Positions 44,633 through 54,103 of a stretch of 64,000 nt of DNA are shown here, one piece after another (positions within the stretch are counted from its first letter, which is position 1; each line of letters starts with the position of its first letter). A program made the translations under genes and the position numbers. Location of the stretch: positions 1 through 64,000 of the forward strand of contig JAJFHG010000021.1 of assembly GCA_021775735.1 (NCBI GenBank), in the 5' to 3' direction. The notes under the pieces are model-generated. The model was not told the origin of the DNA. It did not search any database and saw only the letters and a program-made list of their open reading frames with translations. This stretch comes from Hyphomicrobiaceae bacterium. Lineage in GTDB: Bacteria > Pseudomonadota > Alphaproteobacteria > Rhizobiales > Hyphomicrobiaceae.

Positions 44633-44770
44633 CGCGGCCTTGGCCTGAAGTGCGCGCGGGTATGAAGCGTACCGTCATCATCACGCTATAAGATTGTCGT
44701 AAATCTGTCTCTGTGTCGTGATCTATGTTTTTTGCTATCTGAGTGATTCGGCTGTTCTTTAGTCGATCAG

Positions 44771-45769
44771 ATGACGGGAAAACGAATGAACATATCACAG
44801 CGACTGCAGATGGCCCGAAGTAACCAGCGGGCCTATCTTAGAGGCAGCGTAGCCGACAAACGGAGTAGGCTCTTTTTACGCGGCCGGGTCGGTGCAAAGA
44901 AAACAAATACAGCGTTAGAGCGCCCCAAGCCGGTAAAAAGTTATGGTCGCATGGGTGATCTTGAAGTGCGCCTTGGACAAGGTCGCCGCGATATCGTTAA
45001 GGCACAACGCTTGCGCTTTCAGGTGTTTTATCAGGAGATGGCAGCAAGTGCTGGACCGATAGCGACCATGCGCCGTCGCGATCAAGATGCCTATGATGCG
45101 GTTTGCGATCATCTTCTTGTCGTTGATCATGCCCGTGACAGCGAACCCGTGGAGCCATGGCGGCGCGGACGTCGTGCGAAAGTCGTTGGTACATACCGCG
45201 TGTTGCGCCAGGAAAAAGCTGAGCGCACTCTTGGCTTTTATACGCAGAGTGAATACGACATTGCCCCGTTGATAGCGGCCAAATCGCCAGATTATCGCTT
45301 CATGGAGCTTGGCCGCTCGTGTGTTCTCAAGCCGTATCGCAACAAACGATCAGTTGAATTGCTATGGCATGGACTTTGGACATATGTGCGCGAGCACAAT
45401 ATCGATGTGATGATCGGGTGCGCGAGTTTTCCAGGAACGGATCCAGATGCCCACGCCTTGGCCCTAAGTTTTCTGCATTATCATGCGCGGGCACCAGAGG
45501 AATGGCGCTGTGTTGCCCATCCACACTTGTTCCAGACCTTGAATCGCATGCCTGAAGACAAGGTTGATGCACGCGCCGCATTGCGTCATATGCCGCCTTT
45601 GATCAAAGGGTATTTACGTCTTGGTGCCTTCGTCGGTGATGGCGCAGTGATTGACAACCAATTCGGCACAACTGACGTTCTGATAATACTGCCCGTCGAG
45701 AATATTGACCCGCGTTACTTTGAGCACTTTGGCGCACCAACGGAAAGTCAAAGCCGTTTGGCGTCTTGA
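44771..45769 (+). CDS. olsB: L-ornithine N-alpha-acyltransferase (ornithine lipid synthesis)
   Basis: Adds a 3-hydroxyacyl chain from acyl-ACP to ornithine, giving lyso-ornithine lipid. The 332-residue protein carries a basic, non-conserved N-terminus of about 50 residues. The acyltransferase fold follows (LEVRLGQGRRDIVKAQRLRF; CDHLLVVDH; VGTYRVLRQEKAER) and continues with FMELGRSCVLKPYRNKRSVE and MIGCASFPGTDPDAHALALS. These segments match the OlsB/hemolysin-like GNAT group. olsA, which adds the second chain, is not adjacent; a PlsC-type gene occurs at 60782. The start may be 44771 or 44786. Confidence 0.88.
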   Translation: MTGKRMNISQRLQMARSNQRAYLRGSVADKRSRLFLRGRVGAKKTNTALERPKPVKSYGRMGDLEVRLGQGRRDIVKAQRLRFQVFYQEMAASAGPIATMRRRDQDAYDAVCDHLLVVDHARDSEPVEPWRRGRRAKVVGTYRVLRQEKAERTLGFYTQSEYDIAPLIAAKSPDYRFMELGRSCVLKPYRNKRSVELLWHGLWTYVREHNIDVMIGCASFPGTDPDAHALALSFLHYHARAPEEWRCVAHPHLFQTLNRMPEDKVDARAALRHMPPLIKGYLRLGAFVGDGAVIDNQFGTTDVLIILPVENIDPRYFEHFGAPTESQSRLAS

Positions 45770-45818
45770 GGGTCCGTGTTTCGGCCGTGCTGTTGACACC
45801 TCGTTAGCCGGCCTTTTC

Positions 45819-48089
45819 TCAATCGCCTATGTTGTAGGCGGCAAGTGCTGCCAAGTTCATAATATCAGCGTCGCGCGCGCCAAGCGTGCAGATTTGGACC
45901 GAATGCTCCAAGCCGACCAGCAGAGGGCCCATCACCGTGGCCCCGCCTAACTCGCGCAACATTTTTGTTGAGATGGAGGCGGCGTGGAAGGCTGGCATGA
46001 TCAAAACGTTGGCCGTGTCTGATAGACGACAGAACGGATAGTGCGCCATCAGGTCAGGGCTGAGCGCGACATCGGCGGACATGTCTCCATCATATTCAAA
46101 GTCCACGTTGCGGGAGTCGAGAATAGATACGGCTTCGCGCACTTCATCAGACCGTTCACCGCGCGGATTGCCAAAGTTGGAGTACGCGAGCAGAGCGACG
46201 CGCGGCTCTAAGCCAAAGTTACGTGCTGCCCGTGCCGATTCCTCAGCAATGTTGGCCAACTCCTCAGGCGTTGGCATGTTATGCACGCTGGTATCGGCAA
46301 TCAGCACCGCACGACCGCGGCACAATGCGAGACTAACTCCGATCATTTCACGATTGGGGTGAGGGTCAATGACCCGGCGCACATCTCTGAACACACTCGT
46401 CCAACTGCGCGTTGCACCTGATATCATTGCGTCAGCATGACCCTGTGTAACCATCAACGCGGAAAACACATTGCGTTCATTGTGCACAAGTCTGGCGCAA
46501 TCGCGGTATAGAAGTCCGCGCCGCTGCATGCGCTCATAAAGCTCATCTGTGAACGCTTCTGCGAATGGTGAGGTGCTGGTATCGTGCACTTCAATTTCAT
46601 CTGGCATTTTAATGCCGATTTCGGCGAAGCGTTCCGCCACCACATCTTTGCTTCCAACGAGGATAGGTGCGCCAAAACCCTGGGCCAGGTAGGCTGTTGC
46701 TGCGCGGATAATGGCAGGGTCTTCACCTTCAGCAAAGATAACGCGTTTTGGATTCTTGCGCACGGTATCAAATGTTGATTGTAGCCAGCCGGTAACCGGA
46801 TTGAGTCTGGCTTCGAGGCGGTCTTCATAGGCGTCCATGTCCACAATCGGCATGCGCGCTACGCCGGACTCCATGGCAGCTTTTGCAACAGCAGGTGGGA
46901 CGTGGGATATCAACCGAGGATCAAAGGGTGCTGGAATAATGTAATCTGCACCAAAAGTTGGCCTGCGACCGTGAAATGCCTTCATAACTTCATCGGGCAC
47001 TTCGGCTTGGGCCAATGCGGCTAAGGCCTCAGCAGCAGCTATTTTCATGTCTTCGTTGATGGTCGAGGCTTGAACATCAAGAGCGCCACGGAAAATAAAT
47101 GGAAAACCGAGAACGTTATTGATTTGATTGGGGTAGTCAGAACGCCCCGTTGCTATGATGGCATCCGAACGCACCGCTTTTACATCTTCCGGCGTAATCT
47201 CAGGATCCGGGTTGGCCATTGCAAAGATAATTGGATTTTTGGCCATCGAGGCGACCATGTCCTGCGTGACGGCGCCTTTAACAGATAGACCAAAAAATGC
47301 ATCAGCACCTTTCAGGGCATCAGCAAGTGTGCGGGCGTCCGTCTCGGATTGGTAGGCCGACTTCCATTGATTGATGCCGGTCTTACGGTCACGATAAATG
47401 ACACCCTTGGTGTCACATAAGATGACGTTCTTTTTCTGCACGCCCATCGTGCACAACAAGTTGAGGCACGCAATCGCAGCAGCACCGGCCCCGTTGACCA
47501 CCAAGGTCACATCTTTCATTTTACGCTTGGTGAGTTTAACGGCGTTGAGTAACCCAGCGGCCGCAATAATTGCGGTGCCGTGTTGGTCATCGTGAAACAC
47601 TGGAATATCGAGCAAGTCTTTAAGTTGCTCTTCAATCAAAAAGCAGTCTGGTGCTTTGATGTCTTCAAGATTGATGCCGCCAAAGGACGCCCCAAGATAG
47701 CGGACGGAATTGACGAAAGCATCAACGTCTTCTGTATCGACCAGTAGATCGATGCTGTCGATGTCGGCAAAGCGCTTGAACAATGCAGCTTTACCCTCCA
47801 TCACTGGTTTCGACGCCAGTGCACCAAGGTTGCCGAGCCCCAGAATGGCCGATCCATTGGAGACCACAGCAACCAGATTGCCCTTGTTGGTGTACTGGTA
47901 TGCGGCGGAGGCATCTTCGGCAATCGCTTCGACAGGAGCTGCAACACCAGGCGAATAGGCAAGTGACAGGTCACGCTGTGTTGCAAGCGGCTTGGTCGGT
48001 GTAATTTCGAGTTTGCCAGGCTTACCCTGTGCGTGAAAGCGCAAGGCGTCTTGCGCTGTGACGTGCGCAGTTGCAAATTTGCTTTTCAT
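45819..48089 (-). CDS. maeB: NADP-dependent malic enzyme with phosphotransacetylase-like domain
   Basis: Oxidatively decarboxylates malate to pyruvate. The 756-residue protein fuses an N-terminal malic enzyme (SLAYSPGVAAPVEAIAEDAS; FGGINLEDIKAPDCFLIEEQ; VVNGAGAAAIACLNLL for NAD(P)) to a C-terminal phosphotransacetylase-like domain (FAEGEDPAIIRAATAYLAQG; MISGATRSWTSVFRDVRRVI). In MaeB proteins the second domain has a regulatory and oligomerisation role and is not an active transacetylase. NADP rather than NAD preference is assumed from the family. It is divergent from mutS with a 271-base gap. Confidence 0.94.
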   Translation of the reverse strand: MKSKFATAHVTAQDALRFHAQGKPGKLEITPTKPLATQRDLSLAYSPGVAAPVEAIAEDASAAYQYTNKGNLVAVVSNGSAILGLGNLGALASKPVMEGKAALFKRFADIDSIDLLVDTEDVDAFVNSVRYLGASFGGINLEDIKAPDCFLIEEQLKDLLDIPVFHDDQHGTAIIAAAGLLNAVKLTKRKMKDVTLVVNGAGAAAIACLNLLCTMGVQKKNVILCDTKGVIYRDRKTGINQWKSAYQSETDARTLADALKGADAFFGLSVKGAVTQDMVASMAKNPIIFAMANPDPEITPEDVKAVRSDAIIATGRSDYPNQINNVLGFPFIFRGALDVQASTINEDMKIAAAEALAALAQAEVPDEVMKAFHGRRPTFGADYIIPAPFDPRLISHVPPAVAKAAMESGVARMPIVDMDAYEDRLEARLNPVTGWLQSTFDTVRKNPKRVIFAEGEDPAIIRAATAYLAQGFGAPILVGSKDVVAERFAEIGIKMPDEIEVHDTSTSPFAEAFTDELYERMQRRGLLYRDCARLVHNERNVFSALMVTQGHADAMISGATRSWTSVFRDVRRVIDPHPNREMIGVSLALCRGRAVLIADTSVHNMPTPEELANIAEESARAARNFGLEPRVALLAYSNFGNPRGERSDEVREAVSILDSRNVDFEYDGDMSADVALSPDLMAHYPFCRLSDTANVLIMPAFHAASISTKMLRELGGATVMGPLLVGLEHSVQICTLGARDADIMNLAALAAYNIGD

Positions 48090-48360
48090 GGTCCCTATGG
48101 AGTGCGAATGAGAGGATCAGTGAGTGCAGGTGGCACCACACATGGCCCCAGGAGGTTTGGCTAGCACGATAGGTGGTGCGAGGCCGGGACTCAACAGGGC
48201 ATTGGCGCACGCTTGGACTTTGGTGCTATCCGGGCTTGAGATATCATTCTCATCCAGACGGCACTGTAAATGTGAATTGAGCGCACCCATCACATGGTGC
48301 TGGCCCGGTTTGCCAATTGAATTTAGGTTAATACATGACGCGTGAAGGTGGCATCAGCCC

Positions 48361-51174
48361 GTGAGTGCCAAATCAAAGACACCTGAAAACGACGACACCA
48401 AGTCGGCGCCGATACGGTCTGCTGAAGGTGCAACGCCGTCTATGGCGCAATACCTGGAGATCAAAGCTGCTAATCCGGACAGCCTCCTATGGTACCGGAT
48501 GGGCGATTTTTATGAACTCTTCTTTGAAGATGCGGAGGTTGCAGCCAAAGCCCTTGGTATTGTGCTGACCAAGCGCGGCAAGCACTTGGGCGAGGATATC
48601 GCCATGTGTGGTGTGCCGGTCCACAAGTCTGATGAGTATTTGCAAAAGCTGATCAAGCAGGGCTATCGCGTCGCGGTCTGTGAGCAACTGGAAGATCCGG
48701 TTGAGGCGCGCAAGCGTGGTTCGAAAGCTGTTGTTCATCGCGATGTCGTGCGTCTCGTGACGCCCGGCACGCTCACAGAAGATGCGCTGCTCGATTCAGG
48801 TAAACGCAATTTTCTGACTGCGCTGTTTGCAGTTGCCAAAGACAAAGATAACGAAGAGCACGACGCTGGATCGCTTGTTGAACGTGAAGACAACTTGGCG
48901 ATTGCATCTGTTGATATTTCAACGGGTGAGTTTGAAGTGGGTGAAATTCAGGGCCGTGATTTGCCTGGCGAACTCATTCGCCTATCGCCAAGTGAAGTTA
49001 TTGGGACAGAGCGGCTTTTAGGAGATCTGGGGGTTGGTCAATGGATTACGGTTGCTGGTGCGGCACCAACGTCGGTACCAACGCCGTCTTTTGATTCTCT
49101 TTCAGGTGAACGCCAACTGAAAGAACAGCTCGGTGTTACCGACTTGCAGGGATTTGGTACGTTCTCGCGTGCAATGCTCGCTGCTGTTGGAAGTTTGCTG
49201 CGCTACATCGATTTGACGCAAATCGGCAAACGACCGTTGTTGCGCCCGCCGCGCATCGTGGGCCACAATGATGCGCTTTTGATCGATGCGGCAAGCCGCG
49301 CAAGTCTGGAACTTATTCGCGCTACCAATGGCGAAAAACGCGGTAGTTTATTGCATGCGATTGATCGCACCGTAACAGGAGCTGGCGCGCGTGAGCTCTC
49401 TGCACGTCTTGCAAGCCCCATCGTGGATCATGAAGCCATTGAAGCACGTCTTGATGAGGTTGCGTATTTGATTGACCACGAGCTATTGCGCGAGACTTTG
49501 CGCACTACGTTGGTCGGTACGCCGGATGTTGCTCGTGCCATGTCACGGCTGTCTTTCGGTCGTGGCGGACCGAGAGATTTAGCAGGTATACGTGATGGTT
49601 TGGAAATAGCCGCAGTCTGCGCCAATGCACTACATGAAAGCAGCGATGCGATTGGACTGCCGCAAGGTCTTGCCCATTTGGTATCACGTATGGGTGCTGC
49701 GGGGCGTGATCTCAAAACCAAGCTGGACGCGGCTTTGGTTGACGCACCCCCGCACCTCAAGCGCGATGGCGGCTTTGTAGCAAAAGCGTTTCATGCAGAT
49801 CTCGATGACGCACGGTCTTTAAGAGATGACAGCCGCAAGGTAATGGCCTCTCTGGAGGCGCAGTACATCACGCAGACAGACGTGAAAACACTCAAGATCC
49901 GTCATAATAACGTCATTGGTTATTTCCTTGAGGTGACCCAGGCTAACAGCAAGGCGCTTCTTGAAGCGCCGCTCAATGAAACCTTCCATCACAAACAAAC
50001 CATGGCCAATGCCATGCGTTTTACGACCACGGAGCTCACAGAAATTGAGGGCCGGATCGCCTCGGCGGCCGAGCGCGCCCTGCAACTTGAACACGAAATC
50101 TTCTCTGAATTGATCGAAGAGGTAAAAGCAGAAGAGAAAGCGCTGTCTGACTTGGCAACAGCACTGGGCGTGCTTGATCATGTCGCGGCATTGGCGGAGT
50201 TGGCGCATATCGAAAGCTATGTTCGTCCGCGCATTGAAACCAACCGGGCTTTTAACATTGTTGGTGGACGCCATCCTGTTGTCGAACAGGCGTTGCGCAA
50301 AGAAAATGCAGCACCATTCATCGCAAATGATTGTCAGTTGGGCAGTGAAGATGGTGCTCCAAATGGATTTGATGAGACAACAGTAGCCAGACTGTGGTTG
50401 GTCACCGGACCCAATATGGCGGGTAAATCAACTTTCCTGCGCCAAAACGCATTGATTGCTGTCATGGCGCAGATGGGATCGTTTGTGCCTGCTCAAGAGG
50501 TCACTATCGGGGTGATAGATCGGGTGTTTTCGCGTGTCGGTGCGGCCGACGATTTAGCCCGGGGCCGTTCGACTTTCATGGTTGAGATGATCGAGACAGC
50601 AGGAATTCTCAATCAGGCAAGCGATCGATCCATGGTTATTCTGGATGAAATTGGGCGTGGAACAGCAACTTATGATGGGTTGTCTATTGCTTGGGCGGCA
50701 GTGGAGTTTTTGCATGATGTTGTGCAATGTCGCACGTTATTTGCGACGCACTACCATGAGATGACGGTTTTGGCAGACCGTTTGGACAACGTCACCAACG
50801 TGACAATGGATGTGAAGGAATGGCGCGACGACATTGTCTTTTTGCATAAGGTCAAATCCGGTGCTGCGGACCGCTCATATGGTGTGCAGGTCGCCAAGCT
50901 TGCCGGTTTGCCAAAGCCGGTTATCAAGCGTGCTCGTGAGGTTCTCAAGAGATTGGAAGCGCGCCGCGATGGCGCGGACGGTGGTGCTGAAAGCCTCAAT
51001 GATCTGCCGTTGTTTCAAACAGCCCATTTTGACGAAGAGCAAGATGGTGCTGCGCGCACATGCCCCGTGACAGACCGGCTGGAAAGCCTCAATATCGATG
51101 ACATGTCGCCGCGAGCAGCACTTGATGCCCTATATGATCTCAAAGCTCTGATGCAAAAAGACCGCGGATCTTAA
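48361..51174 (+). CDS. mutS: DNA mismatch repair protein MutS
   Basis: Recognises mismatches and short loops in DNA and starts repair with MutL. The 937-residue protein has the mismatch-binding domain near its N-terminus (YRMGDFYELFFEDAEVAAKA, including the Phe-x-Glu pair). The connector and lever domains follow, then the ATPase with Walker A GPNMAGKSTFLRQNA around residue 683, the signature DDLARGRSTFMVEM, and Walker B MVILDEIGRGTATYDGLS. It starts at a GTG with GAAGGTGG upstream; the first 27 residues are non-conserved and charged. It is followed by glnD after 39 bases, as in other Hyphomicrobiales. Confidence 0.97.
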   Translation: MSAKSKTPENDDTKSAPIRSAEGATPSMAQYLEIKAANPDSLLWYRMGDFYELFFEDAEVAAKALGIVLTKRGKHLGEDIAMCGVPVHKSDEYLQKLIKQGYRVAVCEQLEDPVEARKRGSKAVVHRDVVRLVTPGTLTEDALLDSGKRNFLTALFAVAKDKDNEEHDAGSLVEREDNLAIASVDISTGEFEVGEIQGRDLPGELIRLSPSEVIGTERLLGDLGVGQWITVAGAAPTSVPTPSFDSLSGERQLKEQLGVTDLQGFGTFSRAMLAAVGSLLRYIDLTQIGKRPLLRPPRIVGHNDALLIDAASRASLELIRATNGEKRGSLLHAIDRTVTGAGARELSARLASPIVDHEAIEARLDEVAYLIDHELLRETLRTTLVGTPDVARAMSRLSFGRGGPRDLAGIRDGLEIAAVCANALHESSDAIGLPQGLAHLVSRMGAAGRDLKTKLDAALVDAPPHLKRDGGFVAKAFHADLDDARSLRDDSRKVMASLEAQYITQTDVKTLKIRHNNVIGYFLEVTQANSKALLEAPLNETFHHKQTMANAMRFTTTELTEIEGRIASAAERALQLEHEIFSELIEEVKAEEKALSDLATALGVLDHVAALAELAHIESYVRPRIETNRAFNIVGGRHPVVEQALRKENAAPFIANDCQLGSEDGAPNGFDETTVARLWLVTGPNMAGKSTFLRQNALIAVMAQMGSFVPAQEVTIGVIDRVFSRVGAADDLARGRSTFMVEMIETAGILNQASDRSMVILDEIGRGTATYDGLSIAWAAVEFLHDVVQCRTLFATHYHEMTVLADRLDNVTNVTMDVKEWRDDIVFLHKVKSGAADRSYGVQVAKLAGLPKPVIKRAREVLKRLEARRDGADGGAESLNDLPLFQTAHFDEEQDGAARTCPVTDRLESLNIDDMSPRAALDALYDLKALMQKDRGS

Positions 51175-51213
51175 AGCTAAAGAGACATATCTGCATTTTA
51201 ATCTACTCTGAGC

Positions 51214-53997
51214 ATGCCATCACCTTTATCAGCAAAGGCCAAAATGGATTCCCCCGCGCACCAGCAAGCTGCATTCTTTGACCCTCAATCCCTACGGGTT
51301 GAGTTGACCAGGCTTTTTAATGCCAATGAAAATGCAGATGCAGCGCGGCCCGAAGTTTTGGAGCGATTAAAAGCGCTGGTCGAGGACGCCTATCGTATTT
51401 CAAAGGCTCGGCTAGAAGTTGATCATAACGGGCGTCAGTGCGCCAATGGTCTTGCACAATTTCAAGATGCGCTCATCGGTCTGATTTATGACTACACGAC
51501 AACGCACGTCTATCGGGCAACCAACCCATCTGATGCTGAGCGCATGGCGATCATTGCGACGGGCGGCTATGGGCGTGATCTGTTAGCGCCAAAATCCGAT
51601 ATCGATCTTTTGTTTCTACTGCCTTACAAGCAGACCCCATGGGGCGAGAGCGTCACCGAATACATCCTCTATATGTTGTGGGATATCGGATTCAAGGTTG
51701 GCCACGCCACGCGGACAGTTGATCAATGCGTCAAGCTGGCCCGTGATGATTCAACAATTTGTACAGCGCTGCTCGACATGTGGTTGATCCACGGTGACCA
51801 GTCGTTGTTTGATGAACTTCAGGAGCGCTTCCGAAAAGATGTTGTGCAGGGTTCGGCCCGCTCATTTATTGACGCCAAAATGCATGAGCGCGATGAGCGT
51901 CACCTGCGTACTGGTGAATCCCGCTACCTCGTTGAGCCAAATGTGAAGGACGGTAAGGGCGGGTTACGTGACTTACATACCTTGCATTGGATTTCGACGT
52001 ATCTATTCGGCGATTCTATTGGTGAAGACGCTGTTGCAGCCGGCATTTTTACACACGCCGAAATGGCGACCTTCAGGCGATGCGAGGATTTTCTTTGGAC
52101 GGTCAGGTGCTTCTTGCACTTCGTGACAGGACAAGCGGAAGAGCGTCTGACATTTGAATACCAACCCGTGTTGGCAGATTTGCTCGACTATCAGGACCGT
52201 GGTGGTTTGAAGTCAGTCGAGCGCTTTATGAAGCATTATTTTTTGGTTGCCAAAGATGTTGGTGATCTCACAACTATTTTGTGTACTGCACTTGAGATTC
52301 AGCAGCTCAAGTCATCGCCTGGCATGAACAAGATGCTGAATCCCCTGAATTGGCGAACGCGCCGCCAAATTCGTGAACGGACCGACTTTCGAATCGACAA
52401 TGATCGTTTGAATGTGGCGAGTGCCAACGTTTTTAAAAACGACCCCGTCAATCTCATTAGATTTTTCCTGCATGCAGAATCAACGCACACATTCTTGCAT
52501 CCTGATGCAATTCGTTTGCTGCGGGGTTCACTTCACTTAGTAGACGACAAGCTTCGCAACGACATAGAGGCAAATAGAATATTTCTCGAGCTATTGACCA
52601 GCAAAGACCATCCAGCCGCTATTTTGCGGCGTATGAACGAAGCCGGTGTTCTTGGTCGGTTTGTGCCTGAGTTCGGTCGCATCGTGGCGATGATGCAATT
52701 CAACATGTACCATCACTTCACTGTTGATGAGCATTTGTTACGTACCGTTGAGATGCTAACGGACGTAGAAGATGGTGGGCTTGAAGAAGAGGTCCCACTT
52801 TCCAGTAAAATTATTGGCACAGTTAAAAAACGTCGCGCGTTGTTTGTTGCTGTTTTCTTGCACGATATTGGAAAGGGGCGTGATGAAGATCATTCGGTGG
52901 TCGGAGCGCGCATCGCAGCAGAGCTCTGTCCGCGTTTCGGTATGACGGAGGAGGAAACGGAACTGGTCGTATGGTTGATTGCTCAGCATCTAACCATGAG
53001 TCTTGTCTCTGAGCGACGCGATATATCTGACCCCAAAACCATTAGCGATTTTGCTGCTGTTGTTGGCACGGTTGAGCGGTTGGATCTCCTTTTGTTGCTG
53101 ACAGTTGCTGATATTCGTGCCGTCGGTCCAGGTGTGTGGACTGGATGGAAAGGCCAACTCTTACGTTCGCTCTATTATGAAACGAAGTCATATCTTGAGC
53201 AGGGTGCGCAACAGCCCAGTCCGACTGAAGTTGCCAGTGATGCCAAAGAAAAGTTGCGTGACGCGCTACACGATTGGGACGCTGAAGATCTCCTTGCGTT
53301 TACATCGCTGCATTTTCCAGAGTATTGGCAGCGTACCGAGTTTGATCGCCAGGTTGCGCACGCTAAGCTATATCGCAGGGCGCGGAGAGAGAGTTTACAC
53401 TTTGCCGTAGATTGCACGACGGACGCGTTTACAGCCATCACTGATCTCAATATTTATGCACCCAACCATCCAAGGCTATTGGCGTTATTTGCCGGTGCGT
53501 GTGCAGCCAACGGTGCCAACATTGCTGGCGCCCATATTGCGACAACGCGTGACGGATTTGCCATTGATAGTTTCCATCTTGAGCGTGAGTTTGATGAAGA
53601 CGCAGATGAGTTGCGTCGTGGTGGGCGCATCGGCGACACAATCGACATTATTTTAAAGCAAGAACGTACGCTGCAGGATTTGTTGAAGCTGCAGAGAAAA
53701 AGAAAGAATAAAAAGATTGATGCGTTCTCTGTTGAGCCGAAAGTCGTCATCGACAATACGATTTCAGAGCACTTCACGGTTATAGAAGTGCAAGGCCTTG
53801 ATCGGCCAGGACTGCTCTATCAGTTGACAACTGCCATTTCTGATTTGTCGCTGGATATCAACTCAGCGCACATTACAACCCATGGTGAAAAAGCCTTTGA
53901 TGTCTTTTATGTGTCAGATTTGACGGGTGGTAAAATTATGCGTCAGAGCAAGAATGATGAAATCACCACAAAGCTTCTAAAAGTCTTGAGTGGATAG
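51214..53997 (+). CDS. glnD: Bifunctional PII uridylyltransferase / uridylyl-removing enzyme
   Basis: Senses glutamine and modifies PII proteins (GlnB, GlnK). The 927-residue protein has the nucleotidyltransferase site (ATGGYGRDLLAPKSDIDLLF, about residues 112-131), the GlnD helical region (EPNVKDGKGGLRDLHTLHWI), the HD phosphohydrolase domain that removes UMP (FLHDIGKGRDEDHSVVGA), and two C-terminal ACT domains (DLNIYAPNHPRLLALFAGAC; VIEVQGLDRPGLLYQLTTAI) that bind glutamine. The ATG at 51214 is the likely start; other codons shortly after are possible. It lies between mutS and murJ. Confidence 0.97.
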   Translation: MPSPLSAKAKMDSPAHQQAAFFDPQSLRVELTRLFNANENADAARPEVLERLKALVEDAYRISKARLEVDHNGRQCANGLAQFQDALIGLIYDYTTTHVYRATNPSDAERMAIIATGGYGRDLLAPKSDIDLLFLLPYKQTPWGESVTEYILYMLWDIGFKVGHATRTVDQCVKLARDDSTICTALLDMWLIHGDQSLFDELQERFRKDVVQGSARSFIDAKMHERDERHLRTGESRYLVEPNVKDGKGGLRDLHTLHWISTYLFGDSIGEDAVAAGIFTHAEMATFRRCEDFLWTVRCFLHFVTGQAEERLTFEYQPVLADLLDYQDRGGLKSVERFMKHYFLVAKDVGDLTTILCTALEIQQLKSSPGMNKMLNPLNWRTRRQIRERTDFRIDNDRLNVASANVFKNDPVNLIRFFLHAESTHTFLHPDAIRLLRGSLHLVDDKLRNDIEANRIFLELLTSKDHPAAILRRMNEAGVLGRFVPEFGRIVAMMQFNMYHHFTVDEHLLRTVEMLTDVEDGGLEEEVPLSSKIIGTVKKRRALFVAVFLHDIGKGRDEDHSVVGARIAAELCPRFGMTEEETELVVWLIAQHLTMSLVSERRDISDPKTISDFAAVVGTVERLDLLLLLTVADIRAVGPGVWTGWKGQLLRSLYYETKSYLEQGAQQPSPTEVASDAKEKLRDALHDWDAEDLLAFTSLHFPEYWQRTEFDRQVAHAKLYRRARRESLHFAVDCTTDAFTAITDLNIYAPNHPRLLALFAGACAANGANIAGAHIATTRDGFAIDSFHLEREFDEDADELRRGGRIGDTIDIILKQERTLQDLLKLQRKRKNKKIDAFSVEPKVVIDNTISEHFTVIEVQGLDRPGLLYQLTTAISDLSLDINSAHITTHGEKAFDVFYVSDLTGGKIMRQSKNDEITTKLLKVLSG

Positions 53998-54103
53998 ACG
54001 ACCTGTGTGGTGCCGCGTTTTTTGAATTCTATGAAACGCATGTGTCTTTGGCAGAACAGAGGGTCTTGCTCTTCGCTGCCCTGTCCGATAAGCCTCACGA
54101 GCT

